Origin: Gemmiger gallinarum
GTDB lineage: Bacteria; Bacillota; Clostridia; Oscillospirales; Ruminococcaceae
DNA: 64,000 nucleotides
Assembly: GCF_014982805.1 (NCBI RefSeq)
Contig: NZ_JADCKC010000003.1
Location: 62,001 to 126,000 of the forward strand
Reading direction: 5' to 3'
Shown piece after piece: positions 44,472 through 52,787 of the stretch; position 1 is the first letter of the stretch; the number at the start of each line of letters is the position of its first letter. Under the pieces are notes generated by a model, which ran no database searches, was not told the origin of the DNA, and was given only the letters and a program-made list of their open reading frames with translations. The position numbers and the translations under genes were made by a program.

Positions 44472-45602
44472 ATGATTATCAAACATGCAAAGGTGTATAC
44501 CCCGCAGCATGTCTTTGCCGAAGGGGATATCATCATCCGGGACGGGCGCATCGTCTTTGGCGCCCAGCCTCTGCCCGATGAGGAAGTTATCGACGCCGAG
44601 GGTCTCTACGCCCTGCCCGGTCTGGTGGATGTGCATTTTCACGGCGCAGTGGGTCATGACTTCTGCGACGCCACCGAGGAATCCATTCAGGCGCTTGCCG
44701 ACTTCGAAGCCAGCAAAGGTGTGCTTGCCATCTGCCCCGCCACCATGACCTACAGTGAGGAAATCCTCAACGGTATCATGGATGCGGCGGCTGCCCACAA
44801 AAACGGCAAGGGCGCCGACCTGGTGGGCATCAATATGGAAGGCCCTTTCATCAGCCCGGACAAGATCGGCGCACAGAATCCCAAATATCTTGCCCCTGCC
44901 GATGTGGAAATGTTCCGCCGCCTGCAGGCCCGTTCCGGCGGACTGATCAAGCTGGTGGACGTTGCCCCGGAAGAACCCGCCTCCATGCCCTTCATTGAGT
45001 CCTGCCATAATGAGATGCGTATTTCCATTGCTCACACCTGCACCGACTATGACACCGCCAAAAAAGCCTTTGCCGCCGGTGCCTCCCACATGACCCATCT
45101 GTACAACGCCATGCCGGGCATCACCCACCGGGAACCGGGGCCCATCATCGCAGCGCTGGAAGAAAAGGCCGAGGTCGAGCTCATCACCGACGGTGTGCAT
45201 ATTCACCCGGCAATGGTCCGCTTCACGTTCAATACCTTCGGGGATGACCGTGTCATCCTGATTGCCGACAGCATGATGGCCTGCGGCCTGCCCGACGGTG
45301 AGTACAGTCTGGGCGGCCAGGCCGTCACGGTAAAAGGCCCCCTCGCTACGCTGACCGAACACCCCGGCGTCATTGCGGGCAGCGCAACCTGCCTGTACGA
45401 TTGCATGCGCCGCGCAGTGCTGGACATGGGCGTGCCGCTGGAAAGCGCCGTCCGCGCCGCCAGCGAGAATCCCGCCCGCAGCATCGGCGTTGATTCCGAC
45501 TACGGCTCCCTGGCCGCCGGGCGCTACGGCAATGTGATCCTGGCCGACAAGGACCTGAACATCTGCAAAGTTGTTCAAAAAGGTCGTGTGATCGTAGGGT
45601 GA
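44472..45602 (+). CDS. nagA: N-acetylglucosamine-6-phosphate deacetylase
   Basis: 376 residues, amidohydrolase fold. LVDVHFHGAVGHDF (metal HxH region), NMEGPFISPDKIGAQN (metal Glu), the His in IAHTCTDYDTA, SHMTHLYNAMPG with ligand His, and catalytic Asp in LIADSMMACG are seen. It removes acetate from GlcNAc-6-P and feeds nagB. GAGGAAA precedes the ATG. Confidence 0.97.
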   Translation: MIIKHAKVYTPQHVFAEGDIIIRDGRIVFGAQPLPDEEVIDAEGLYALPGLVDVHFHGAVGHDFCDATEESIQALADFEASKGVLAICPATMTYSEEILNGIMDAAAAHKNGKGADLVGINMEGPFISPDKIGAQNPKYLAPADVEMFRRLQARSGGLIKLVDVAPEEPASMPFIESCHNEMRISIAHTCTDYDTAKKAFAAGASHMTHLYNAMPGITHREPGPIIAALEEKAEVELITDGVHIHPAMVRFTFNTFGDDRVILIADSMMACGLPDGEYSLGGQAVTVKGPLATLTEHPGVIAGSATCLYDCMRRAVLDMGVPLESAVRAASENPARSIGVDSDYGSLAAGRYGNVILADKDLNICKVVQKGRVIVG

Positions 45603-45667
45603 TTGCCGGACTTTCGCAAAATAGCCGGAATCTTTTGACAATTGCTCCAAAAAAGGCCGGTTTCCAC

Positions 45668-45696
45668 TTGCGAAACGCCGTGTTCTCGTATATAAT
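45668..45696 (+). promoter_or_regulatory. ireB promoter
   Basis: TTGCGA (45668-45673), a 17-bp spacer and TATAAT (45691-45696), about 60 bases before the gene. Confidence 0.8.
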
Positions 45697-45762
45697 AGGC
45701 AACATAAGGTTCCATTTCACGGCGTCCCTGCGATGAACGCCGTTGTCAAAGGGGGTTATTGC

Positions 45763-46014
45763 ATGGCTATTTCGGAGCCGACCGCAATTTTTTCCATTCG
45801 GGATGAAAAGGACGCGGAGATCAAGAAAGTGGTTCTTCAGGTGTACAGCGCACTGGAGGAAAAGGGCTATAACCCCATCAATCAGCTTGTGGGCTACATT
45901 CTGTCGGAAGATCCCACCTACATCACTACATACAAAAATGCCCGCGCTTTGATTCGCCGCATCGACCGCGACGATTTGCTGCAGGCACTGGTCCGTGATT
46001 ACGTCCGCCAGTAA
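45763..46014 (+). CDS. ireB: IreB family regulatory phosphoprotein
   Basis: 83 residues, UPF0297 family. The sequence ALEEKGYNPINQLVGYILSEDPTYI is highly conserved, and the N-terminal Thr7 fits a site phosphorylated by the PASTA kinase IreK in Enterococcus. AAAGGGGG seven bases before the ATG argues for this start and not the ATG ten codons earlier. In many Firmicutes it sits before ruvX (yqgF) and alaS; here it is alone with its own promoter and terminator. Confidence 0.93.
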   Translation: MAISEPTAIFSIRDEKDAEIKKVVLQVYSALEEKGYNPINQLVGYILSEDPTYITTYKNARALIRRIDRDDLLQALVRDYVRQ

Positions 46015-46027
46015 CTCCGTTTCATCC

Positions 46028-46073
46028 GGCCCCTTTGCAGAAGGCTGTATTTCTGCAAAGGGGCCTTTTTGTA
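46028..46073 (+). terminator. ireB terminator
   Basis: GGCCCCTTTGCAGAA, an 8-base loop, TTCTGCAAAGGGGCC, TTTTTG. Confidence 0.95.
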
Positions 46074-46288
46074 TGCCGCCTGTTTTGATCTTTCAGAACA
46101 ATCCCGCGGCAGCCACGGAACAAAGGAGCCTCTCCAAGACACAGGAATACTCTTGCCTGATATTTTACCTTAAAAAATTTGAAAATCGGCAGTTTTTGTA
46201 ACAATTCGGATACATGCATACACGAATATTATAGATAACAGAGGAACATCCTAACTTTGCGTCTAAATTTTACCGGGAGGTCCTGTTC

Positions 46289-46456
46289 ATGCCCAATACC
46301 AGCAAGCACACCATTGATATCCCTGTCACTGCTCCCATTCCCCGTCAGGCGCTGCGCCATGGGGAAGACGCCTTTGCCATGGTCAACCGCCACCATGAGG
46401 AGGTCAAAGCCCTCTACCGTGCTGCTCAGCAGCGCGCCGAGGCAAAGATCCGGTAA
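46289..46456 (+). CDS. 55-residue hypothetical protein
   Basis: A small gene of 56 codons with the stop. It starts MPNTSKHTIDIPVTAPIPRQ and has a helical, His/Arg/Glu-rich second half (GEDAFAMVNRHHEEVKALYR, then AAQQRAEAKIR). GGGAGG eight bases before the ATG and a terminator hairpin whose left arm overlaps the stop codon support it. There is no membrane segment or Cys. I do not recognise it; the basic helix could bind nucleic acid or a protein. Confidence 0.7.
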   Translation: MPNTSKHTIDIPVTAPIPRQALRHGEDAFAMVNRHHEEVKALYRAAQQRAEAKIR

Positions 46457-46469
46457 TGCCGGATTTTTT
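46448..46469 (+). terminator. Terminator overlapping the 55-residue gene end
   Basis: ATCCGG-TAATG-CCGGAT followed by TTTTTG. The loop begins with the TAA stop codon, so the gene and terminator are fitted together. Confidence 0.8.
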
Positions 46470-46480
46470 GAAGCAGTAAA

Positions 46481-46538
46481 AAGCACCGCCGCTTCCCTGC
46501 CCCATTCTGAAGGGCCTGGAAGCGGCGGTGCTTGTTTA
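46481..46538. terminator. Terminator of the murD operon (minus), usable on plus
   Basis: AAGCACCGCCGCTTCC and GGAAGCGGCGGTGCTT, a 16-bp perfect stem. On minus it is followed by TTTTTACTGC. Confidence 0.92.
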
Positions 46539-46574
46539 TGGTCAGTTTATCATGTCGCAGGACAAACGGCCGTC

Positions 46575-47837
46575 TCAGTCGCGGAAAAAGGCATTCTGGA
46601 CGGCGTTGAGTACGGCAGCGCGTCCCGCGGTAAAGTTGACGCCACCCTGCAGGTAGCAGGTATAGGGCGGACGCAGAGGACCGTCGCAGGAGATCTCGAT
46701 GGTGCTGCCCTCAGTAAAGCTGCCCGATGCCATAATGACCTTGTCGGTGTAGCCGGGCTCATCGGCGGGCTCAGGGGTGACGAAGCTGTCGATGGGGCTG
46801 CCCTTCTGGATGCCGGTGCAGAACCCCTGCAGAGCCTCCGCGCTGCCGGAATCGAAGCAGGTCACGATATCGTTGTGCTCGTCGGTATAGCGGGGCACCG
46901 GATGGACGCCGGACAGTTCCAGCAGGCACTGGGCGTAGATGGCCGTCTTGACCGCCTCGCACACAACGCCGGGGGCATAGTAGAAGCCCAGGAAGGTGTC
47001 CCTCAGCGAGTCCTGGGTGCAGCCCAGCTCCTTGCCGATGCCGGGGGCGGTAAACCGGTGGCTGACTTTCTCCACCAGATCTGCCCGGCCGGCAATATAG
47101 CCGCCGGTAGGAGTGATGCCGCCGCCGGGGTTCTTGATGAAGCTGCCCGCCATGATGTCAGCCCCTACTGCCAGAGGTTCCCGGGTCTGGGTGAACTCGC
47201 CGTAGCAGTTGTCCACAAAGACGATGACATGGGGGTTGACGGCGCGGGCGGTGCGGATGACCTTCTCGATGGTCTCCAGGGAGAAGGCGTTGCGCTGGGT
47301 GTAGCCGCGGCTGCGCTGGATGTGCAGCACCTTGGCGGCGGGCGCCTTTTTGGCGATGCCCTCATAATCCGGCTGCATGTCAGCGGTCAGGGGGACTTCG
47401 TCGTAGAGCACACCGAACTCCCGCAGAGTACCGCAGCCTTTGCCCGCCTCCCCGATGCCGATGACGCCTTCCAGCGTGTCGTAGGGGCGGCCGGTGGCAG
47501 CCAGCAGGGTATCCCCCGGCCGCAGCAGGCCGAACAGGGCCACCGCAATGGTGTGGGTGCCGCTCATGAACTGGGGTCGGACCAGGGCATCCTCCGCCCC
47601 CATGGCACGGGAGAAAACCTCCTCCAGCTTGTTGCGGCTGTCATCCCAGACGCCGTATCCGCTGGAGCCCCAGAAGTGCCGTGCCTCCACGCCGCAGTCG
47701 GTGAAGGCCCGCAGCATCTTGATCTGGTTGTAATCCCGGATGCGCTCGGTGGCGGCAAACTGCTCCTTGCAGAGCTCCATGGCCTTTTCATCCAGGGCAA
47801 GCACCTGGGGCTTGATATCGTAAAACTGTTCGATCAT
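46575..47837 (-). CDS. Methionine gamma-lyase-like PLP protein (aluminium resistance family)
   Basis: 420 residues, PF06838 family of PLP enzymes related to cystathionine lyases. The PLP Lys is in SFIKNPGGGITPTGGYIAG, the cofactor Asp in VFVDNCYGEF, and LVRPQFMSGTHTIA near the N-terminus is typical. It probably works in sulfur amino acid turnover; the substrate is not proven. It is last in the murD-GNAT operon. The ribosome site is weak (AAAGGA, 11 bases away). Confidence 0.88.
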   Translation of the reverse strand: MIEQFYDIKPQVLALDEKAMELCKEQFAATERIRDYNQIKMLRAFTDCGVEARHFWGSSGYGVWDDSRNKLEEVFSRAMGAEDALVRPQFMSGTHTIAVALFGLLRPGDTLLAATGRPYDTLEGVIGIGEAGKGCGTLREFGVLYDEVPLTADMQPDYEGIAKKAPAAKVLHIQRSRGYTQRNAFSLETIEKVIRTARAVNPHVIVFVDNCYGEFTQTREPLAVGADIMAGSFIKNPGGGITPTGGYIAGRADLVEKVSHRFTAPGIGKELGCTQDSLRDTFLGFYYAPGVVCEAVKTAIYAQCLLELSGVHPVPRYTDEHNDIVTCFDSGSAEALQGFCTGIQKGSPIDSFVTPEPADEPGYTDKVIMASGSFTEGSTIEISCDGPLRPPYTCYLQGGVNFTAGRAAVLNAVQNAFFRD

Positions 47838-47885
47838 AAAATTGCCAAATCCTTTTCTGGTTTGCTGTTATCTTGTGGTTGGATT

Positions 47886-48680
47886 TCATTGGGGCAGGGT
47901 GCACAGCTGAAAGTCGGGGCCGCGGTGCAGTCCCATCCGCTCGTAGAAGCCGCACAGGGACGGTTCGCACAGAAGCAGGGCATCGGCGGTCCGGGCCTTG
48001 TAAGCCATCATGGCGGCAATGAGCCAGGCCCCCAGTCCCCTGCCCTGCCAGTCCGGCGCGGTCATTCCGGCGGCCACGTAGGCTTCCCCGCCATAGTCGG
48101 CGCAGCAGCTCACCGTGGCGGCCAGCGCCCCTTCCGGGGTGCGCAGCGCCCAGGTCTGCCCCATGCCGTGGGCTATGGCCGTGCAGCTGTCCGAGTAGAA
48201 GCTCTCCTGCTCCTCCCGGTGGGCAAAGAGCAGATGGGCTGCCTCCCATACCCGGGGAGCCGGGTCAAACGCCATACCCCGGGGTGCTGCCTGGCGGAGG
48301 GTATCCAACTCCGGCCGGGGCGGGATGCCGGGAAGGCTCTCCCCTCTGGGCAGCCGGAAGGCGGCACGTGTCTGAGGGGAAGGCCAGTACGTGGGAAGGT
48401 TGTCCCCTGCCCGGCAGAGGAGCGTCTCCACGCCGCAGAAGCGCAGAAAGGAGGCAAGCTCCTCCCCCTCGTCGGCATCCCGGCAGGCACCGCAGAGCTG
48501 GGCGGAATTTCCCCGCAGCATGAGGCCCCCGCCGTCGGTGAGGCAAAAGCGCCACCCCGAGCCGGGCTTTTGGCCGAACAGGACCATCCGCATGCCCATG
48601 GCAGATTGAAAATAGAGCTGCCCCTGGATCCGTGCGAAAAACGCCCGTGCGTCCTGTTCTGTCTGGACGGTCCGAATCAT
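47886..48680 (-). CDS. GNAT family N-acetyltransferase, two-part
   Basis: 264 residues. The GNAT core is in the C-terminal half, with AATVSCCADYGGEAYVAAGMTAPDWQGRG read in parts and the acetyl-CoA loop WQGRGLGAWL; the N-terminal half (residues 1-130) is a separate domain rich in Cys. The acceptor is unknown. The start ATG overlaps the murD stop (ATGA) with no clear ribosome site, so it depends on murD translation. Confidence 0.8.
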   Translation of the reverse strand: MIRTVQTEQDARAFFARIQGQLYFQSAMGMRMVLFGQKPGSGWRFCLTDGGGLMLRGNSAQLCGACRDADEGEELASFLRFCGVETLLCRAGDNLPTYWPSPQTRAAFRLPRGESLPGIPPRPELDTLRQAAPRGMAFDPAPRVWEAAHLLFAHREEQESFYSDSCTAIAHGMGQTWALRTPEGALAATVSCCADYGGEAYVAAGMTAPDWQGRGLGAWLIAAMMAYKARTADALLLCEPSLCGFYERMGLHRGPDFQLCTLPQ

Positions 48681-50074
48681 TTCAGGGCGTTGACAATGCG
48701 CTTGTAATCCCGGCCGCGCACCTCAAAGTTGGGGTACATGTCAAAGGAGGCCGATGCGGGCGACAGGCTGACGATATCCCCGGGCCGGGCGCTCTGGCGG
48801 GCCAGCTCCACCGCCTGCTCCATGGAATCCGCATGGAGGATAGCAAGACCGCTGGCGGCAAAGTCGGGATGCTCCCGGACGGCCTTCTCGATGCGGGGCC
48901 CGGTGGCTCCCATGAGGACCAGCACCTTGACGTGGGCCAGAATTTCCGGGGCCAGAGGCTCATAGGGGATTTTCTTGTCGTAGCCGCCGGCGATCAGGAT
49001 GATCTTCTGGTCAAAGCTGCGCAGCCCCGCAATGGTGCGGGTGGGGCTGGAGGCGATGGAGTCGTTGTAATACTGCACGCCGTCCAGCATGCGCACCGGC
49101 TCGATGCGGTGCTCCACGCCGGTAAAGGTAGCCCCCACCCGGCGCATGGCCTCCACAGGAACGCGGCCCCACACGGCGGCAATGGCTGCCAGCAGGTTTT
49201 CCACATTGTGCAGGCCCCGGAGCTTGACCTCGGCGCGGGGTAGAACCGGCGTGACCACGCCGTTCTCGGCGTAGCAGAGGGTATCGTCCTCCTTGCGCAG
49301 GAAGGCGCCCTTGTCAGTATCGTGCAGGCGGGTGAACCAGACCTGCTCGCCTTTGCAGTCGGAGGCCATGCCGCGGGTGATATCGTTCTCGTAGCCCAGG
49401 ACCGCACGGCAGGGCGGGACCTGCCACAGCAGGATGTTGCGCTTGGCGTCGATGTACTCCTGCATATCCTTGTGATGGTCCAAGTGGTTGGGGGTCACAT
49501 TGGTGACCACCGCCACCGCGGGAGAACGGCGCATGCTGATGAGCTGGAAGCTGGACAGCTCCACAACGGCGACGGCGTCCGGAGTAACTTCGGCCAGCTG
49601 GGGCAGCAGCGCCGCGCCGATGTTGCCGCCCAGAAATACCTTGCGGCCGGCAGCCTCAAACATCTTGGCGATGAGGGTGGTGGTAGTGGTCTTGCCGTCG
49701 GAACCGGTCACCGCCACGATCTCGCAGGGGCAGAACTCAAAGAAGAGCTCCACCTCACTGGTGACCATGGCGCCCGCCCGGATGGCGTCCTGCAGCGCCG
49801 GCTTGTAAAACTCATAGCCCGGCGTGCGCATGATGATGTCCTGGCCCTGGAAGCCGTCGGTATACTGCTTGCCCAGGCTCAGATGGACGTTGAGGCGGCG
49901 GAGGGTATCGGCGTAGTCGCCAAAGTCCTCCAGAGAATTTTTCTGGTCGCAGAGGGTCACGTCGGCCCCCATCTCCACAAACTGCTCGATGCAGCGCTTA
50001 TGGCTGACACCGGCACCGATAAAGGCAACCTTTTTGCCCTGAATCAGTTCTTTCAATCGATCCATGGGATACAT
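48677..50074 (-). CDS. murD: UDP-N-acetylmuramoyl-L-alanine:D-glutamate ligase
   Basis: 465 residues. It adds D-Glu to the cell-wall precursor in the cytoplasm. The N-terminal UDP-binding Rossmann part (VAFIGAGVSHKRCI) is followed by the ATP loop TGSDGKTTTTTLI, NVTPNHLDHH, the GVEHRIEPV motif and the C-terminal Mur domain. GGAGGAGGA before the ATG fixes the start. It is not in the usual dcw cluster; here it heads an operon with an acetyltransferase and a PLP enzyme, from promoter TTTACT-17-TATAAT. Confidence 0.94.
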   Translation of the reverse strand: MYPMDRLKELIQGKKVAFIGAGVSHKRCIEQFVEMGADVTLCDQKNSLEDFGDYADTLRRLNVHLSLGKQYTDGFQGQDIIMRTPGYEFYKPALQDAIRAGAMVTSEVELFFEFCPCEIVAVTGSDGKTTTTTLIAKMFEAAGRKVFLGGNIGAALLPQLAEVTPDAVAVVELSSFQLISMRRSPAVAVVTNVTPNHLDHHKDMQEYIDAKRNILLWQVPPCRAVLGYENDITRGMASDCKGEQVWFTRLHDTDKGAFLRKEDDTLCYAENGVVTPVLPRAEVKLRGLHNVENLLAAIAAVWGRVPVEAMRRVGATFTGVEHRIEPVRMLDGVQYYNDSIASSPTRTIAGLRSFDQKIILIAGGYDKKIPYEPLAPEILAHVKVLVLMGATGPRIEKAVREHPDFAASGLAILHADSMEQAVELARQSARPGDIVSLSPASASFDMYPNFEVRGRDYKRIVNALK

Positions 50075-50174
50075 AGCAGTTCCTCCTCCCAAATTGCGGG
50101 ATATGCTCCCGGCAGGCATGCCGCGCCGGGCGGCATTTTCCCTGCTGCGGGCAGGGCATACCCTTCCATCTATG

Positions 50175-50203
50175 ATTATATATGCCATTGGATGCAAAGT
50201 AAA
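50175..50203 (-). promoter_or_regulatory. murD promoter
   Basis: On the minus strand, TTTACT (50203-50198), a 17-bp spacer and TATAAT (50180-50175). Confidence 0.75.
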
Positions 50204-50212
50204 TCGCTGCGC

Positions 50213-50243
50213 AAAAAAAGCGGCCCCTGCGCGGGGACCGCTT
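50213..50243 (-). terminator. prs terminator
   Basis: On the minus strand, AGCGGTCCCC-GCGCA-GGGGCCGCT followed by TTTTTTT. Confidence 0.92.
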
Positions 50244-50264
50244 TGCAGTTTTTGGGAAAAAGGC

Positions 50265-51434
50265 TCAGGCTTCACCGCCCATGGGGATGCCGTGCTTGGT
50301 GAGCAGGGCACGGATCTTGACGATGGGATCGATGATGCTGCTGACCGATTTGTCGTGGTTGATGGCCGCAATGAAGTATGCGGTGTACTTGGAGACATCC
50401 ACGTCGAAGTACCAGTCACGCTTGAGCAGCTCGGGGGTGCGGTAGGTCAGGTTGGTGCCCAGCACAGCCGAGATGATGCCGTCGGAGTAGGCCTTGTCGA
50501 ACTTGTCCAGGCCGGAGGTGAACAGCGGGAAGGTGGCGCAGGTGAAGATCTTGCTGGCGCCGCGCATCTTCAGCTCGTAAGCGATGTCCAGCATGCTCTC
50601 GCCGGAAGCGATGATGTCGTCGGCAATGAAGACATCCTTGCCTTCCACGCTCTCGCCCAGGTACTCGTGAGCAACAATGGGGTTGCGGCCGTTGACCACA
50701 CGGCTGTAGTCGCGGCGCTTGTAGAACATACCCAGGTTGCAGCCCAGCACGCTGGAGTAGTACATATTGCGGTTCATGGCGCCCTCATCGGGAGAGACGA
50801 TCATGAAGTGCTCCTTGGAGAAGTTCACATCAGGCACGTGATGCAGCAGGCACTTGAGCACCTGATAGGTGGGCATGACGTTGTCAAAGCTCATGAGAGG
50901 GACAGCGTTCTGCACGCGGGGGTCGTGAGCATCAAAGGTGATGACGTTCTTGACGCCCATGCTGCGCAGCTGCTGCAGGGCATAGGCGCAGTCCAGACTC
51001 TCGCGGGAGATGCGGCGATGCTGACGGCCGCCGTACAGGCTGGGCATGATGACCGTGATACGGTGTGCACGGCCGGAGGATGCCTGGATCAGGCGCAGCA
51101 GGTTCTGGAAGTGGTCGTCGGGAGAGAGGTGATTCTCGTATCCGAACAGCTTGTAGGTGACGCTGTAGTTGCCCGGATCCACAAAGATAAACAGGTCGTC
51201 GCCGCGGGTGGAAGCCTTGACCAGGCCCTTGGCGTCACCGGACTGGAAGCGGGGGCAGTCCGACGGAATGATGAAGGTATCCACATCCATGCCGACTTCC
51301 CTTGCCCAGCGGACCAGGTGGCCATCCACCAGTTTTGCCAGTTCTTCCGCACCGGGACATGCGATCAGGCCAAGGTCTGCAATTGCGTCCTCCTTGGCGA
51401 AAAAGTCGCGGGGGCCCAGATTCTGTTCGTCCAT
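50265..51434 (-). CDS. prs: Ribose-phosphate pyrophosphokinase, long atypical form
   Basis: 389 residues against about 315 for most Prs. It should make PRPP from ribose-5-P and ATP. The two-domain order is kept: ATP-flexible-loop region with YGGRQHRRISRE, a divalent metal region in VSPDEGAMNRN where most have SPDxGGxxRA, and the PRPP loop FIADDIIASGESM, with the DD pair but SGES instead of the T-G-G-T end. AGAAGGAG precedes the ATG. The extra residues are an N-terminal block of about 40 and insertions. Activity seems likely but the altered loops deserve care. Confidence 0.85.
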   Translation of the reverse strand: MDEQNLGPRDFFAKEDAIADLGLIACPGAEELAKLVDGHLVRWAREVGMDVDTFIIPSDCPRFQSGDAKGLVKASTRGDDLFIFVDPGNYSVTYKLFGYENHLSPDDHFQNLLRLIQASSGRAHRITVIMPSLYGGRQHRRISRESLDCAYALQQLRSMGVKNVITFDAHDPRVQNAVPLMSFDNVMPTYQVLKCLLHHVPDVNFSKEHFMIVSPDEGAMNRNMYYSSVLGCNLGMFYKRRDYSRVVNGRNPIVAHEYLGESVEGKDVFIADDIIASGESMLDIAYELKMRGASKIFTCATFPLFTSGLDKFDKAYSDGIISAVLGTNLTYRTPELLKRDWYFDVDVSKYTAYFIAAINHDKSVSSIIDPIVKIRALLTKHGIPMGGEA

Positions 51435-51830
51435 AGTTTGTACTCCTTCTCTGTGTTGCACCGTTTTACAGCGGCTGTCGCCTGCCGCGGCATGCTGCAA
51501 GGTTCCCATCATATTTTTACCTTTATACAGATACCAACCGGCTCTTTTAGGTTGCCGCAAAGGGACGCAGCATACCCGTCAGTCAAATCTATTGTAGCAC
51601 AGCCAGGGCGTAAAATCAGCAATCCGGCGAAGAATTTTCCCCGAATTTCGACATTTTGTCACCTTGCACATCCGGCTTTCCGACTGTCTTGACCATTTCT
51701 GTCTGCTTTTAACAAATTGTTCAAATTCGTCTTTCTGCAAAAGGCAATCAGGACAATAAACCGTGCTTTATCGCACCAAATTGCCACCTTTTCCCGGTTC
51801 CGTCACAGCCCCTCCCGGCCGCAGAAACCA
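51435..51830. other. Leader of prs and unassigned DNA
   Basis: 396 bases. On minus an extended -10 promoter TGCTACAAT (TACAAT at 51596-51591) should give a prs leader of about 150 bases, with no riboswitch I can name. From 51600 to 51830 I see only A+T-rich sequence with no gene. Confidence 0.5.
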
Positions 51831-52082
51831 TTATGCACCGCCGAACAGACGAAACGCCAGCGCAATCGCAAGCACAATTGCCAGAACGGCATAAATGATC
51901 CTGACCGTCCGGTCGGTGTTCTGGAAAAAAGCCCAGATGGAATGGATCAGCCACATTGCAAAGACCACTGTCAATCCGATCTCCGGCAACAAAAAGACTA
52001 TCAACACCGTGGCCATGGTACAGGCAGAGGCGCGCTTCTCCGTATCCTGTATCCAGGAGAGCAGTTCTTTTATAAAATACAT
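51831..52082 (-). CDS. Small two-helix membrane protein
   Basis: 83 residues. A short amphipathic start (MYFIKELLSWIQDTEKRAS) precedes helix one (ATVLIVFLLPEIGLTVVFAMW), a linker (FFQNTDRTVR) and helix two (IIYAVLAIVLAIALAFRLF). AAGGGG is upstream of the ATG. I do not recognise it. It lies between prs and the ribosomal operon terminator, so it is probably transcribed separately. Confidence 0.65.
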   Translation of the reverse strand: MYFIKELLSWIQDTEKRASACTMATVLIVFLLPEIGLTVVFAMWLIHSIWAFFQNTDRTVRIIYAVLAIVLAIALAFRLFGGA

Positions 52083-52246
52083 CCGGAATTTCCCCTTTCT
52101 CTTCTGCCCCGCAATGCAGGACAGCTTTTCCCTATTCAGAATAGCATATTTTCCCTGCCCTGTGCCATCCGCACAATGCACAAACCGGGCACGATGCCGT
52201 CCGTCCCGCCCGGTTTTCTGCCCTACAGTCAGGCAAGCAGAACATA

Positions 52247-52281
52247 CAAAAAGGGCGCCGCCAAAAGGCAGCGCCCCGATC
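52247..52281 (-). terminator. Terminator of the ribosomal operon
   Basis: On the minus strand, GGGGCGCTGCC, loop TTTT, GGCGGCGCCC, TTTTT. It follows rplQ and ends the S10-spc-alpha transcript. Confidence 0.9.
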
Positions 52282-52331
52282 TGCCCGCAGGGGGCAGTTC
52301 TCATATGATTGAGAAGATCAAGCGGTCAAAA

Positions 52332-52673
52332 TCAGACCAGCTCGATGATGGCCATCTCGGCAGCATCGCCGCGGCGCATACCCGTCTTGATGATGCGGGT
52401 GTAGCCGCCGGTGCGGTCAGCATACTTCGGGCCGTACTCGTCGATGACCTTCTTCGCCACGTCCTCCTTGGTGATGTAGGAGAAGATCTGGCGCTTTGCG
52501 TGCAGGTCCTCCTTCTTGCCAAGGGTGACCATCTTCTCGGCCATGGAACGAACTTCCTTGGCACGGGCGACGGTGGTCTCGATCTTGCCGTTCTCAAACA
52601 GATAGGTCACCATCGCGCGCAGCATCGCTTTGCGGCTGTCGGTGGCGCGGCCAAGCTTTCTAGTACCGGGCAT
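52332..52673 (-). CDS. rplQ: 50S ribosomal protein L17
   Basis: 113 residues, the short L17 of Firmicutes ([28 protein letters not shown]-like basic middle, [20 protein letters not shown] end). It binds 23S rRNA near the exit tunnel. AAAGGAG precedes the ATG. Last gene of the operon, 114 bases after rpoA, followed by the terminator. Confidence 0.96.
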   Translation of the reverse strand: MPGTRKLGRATDSRKAMLRAMVTYLFENGKIETTVARAKEVRSMAEKMVTLGKKEDLHAKRQIFSYITKEDVAKKVIDEYGPKYADRTGGYTRIIKTGMRRGDAAEMAIIELV

Positions 52674-52787
52674 TCCGTTTCACTCCTTTTTGTAGATCGC
52701 CAGCCCCGGAAAGGGCGGCTCCGGCTTAATCGCCGTTATTGCGGGACACCGCGCAGGCGTCCGCAGTCGGCCAACGGGCCGAGGTTC

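Noticed and set aside
46257-48707. An 816-codon plus-strand frame opposite the methionine gamma-lyase and GNAT genes
   Set aside because: Shadow frame; it also overlaps the better supported 55-residue gene and two terminators.
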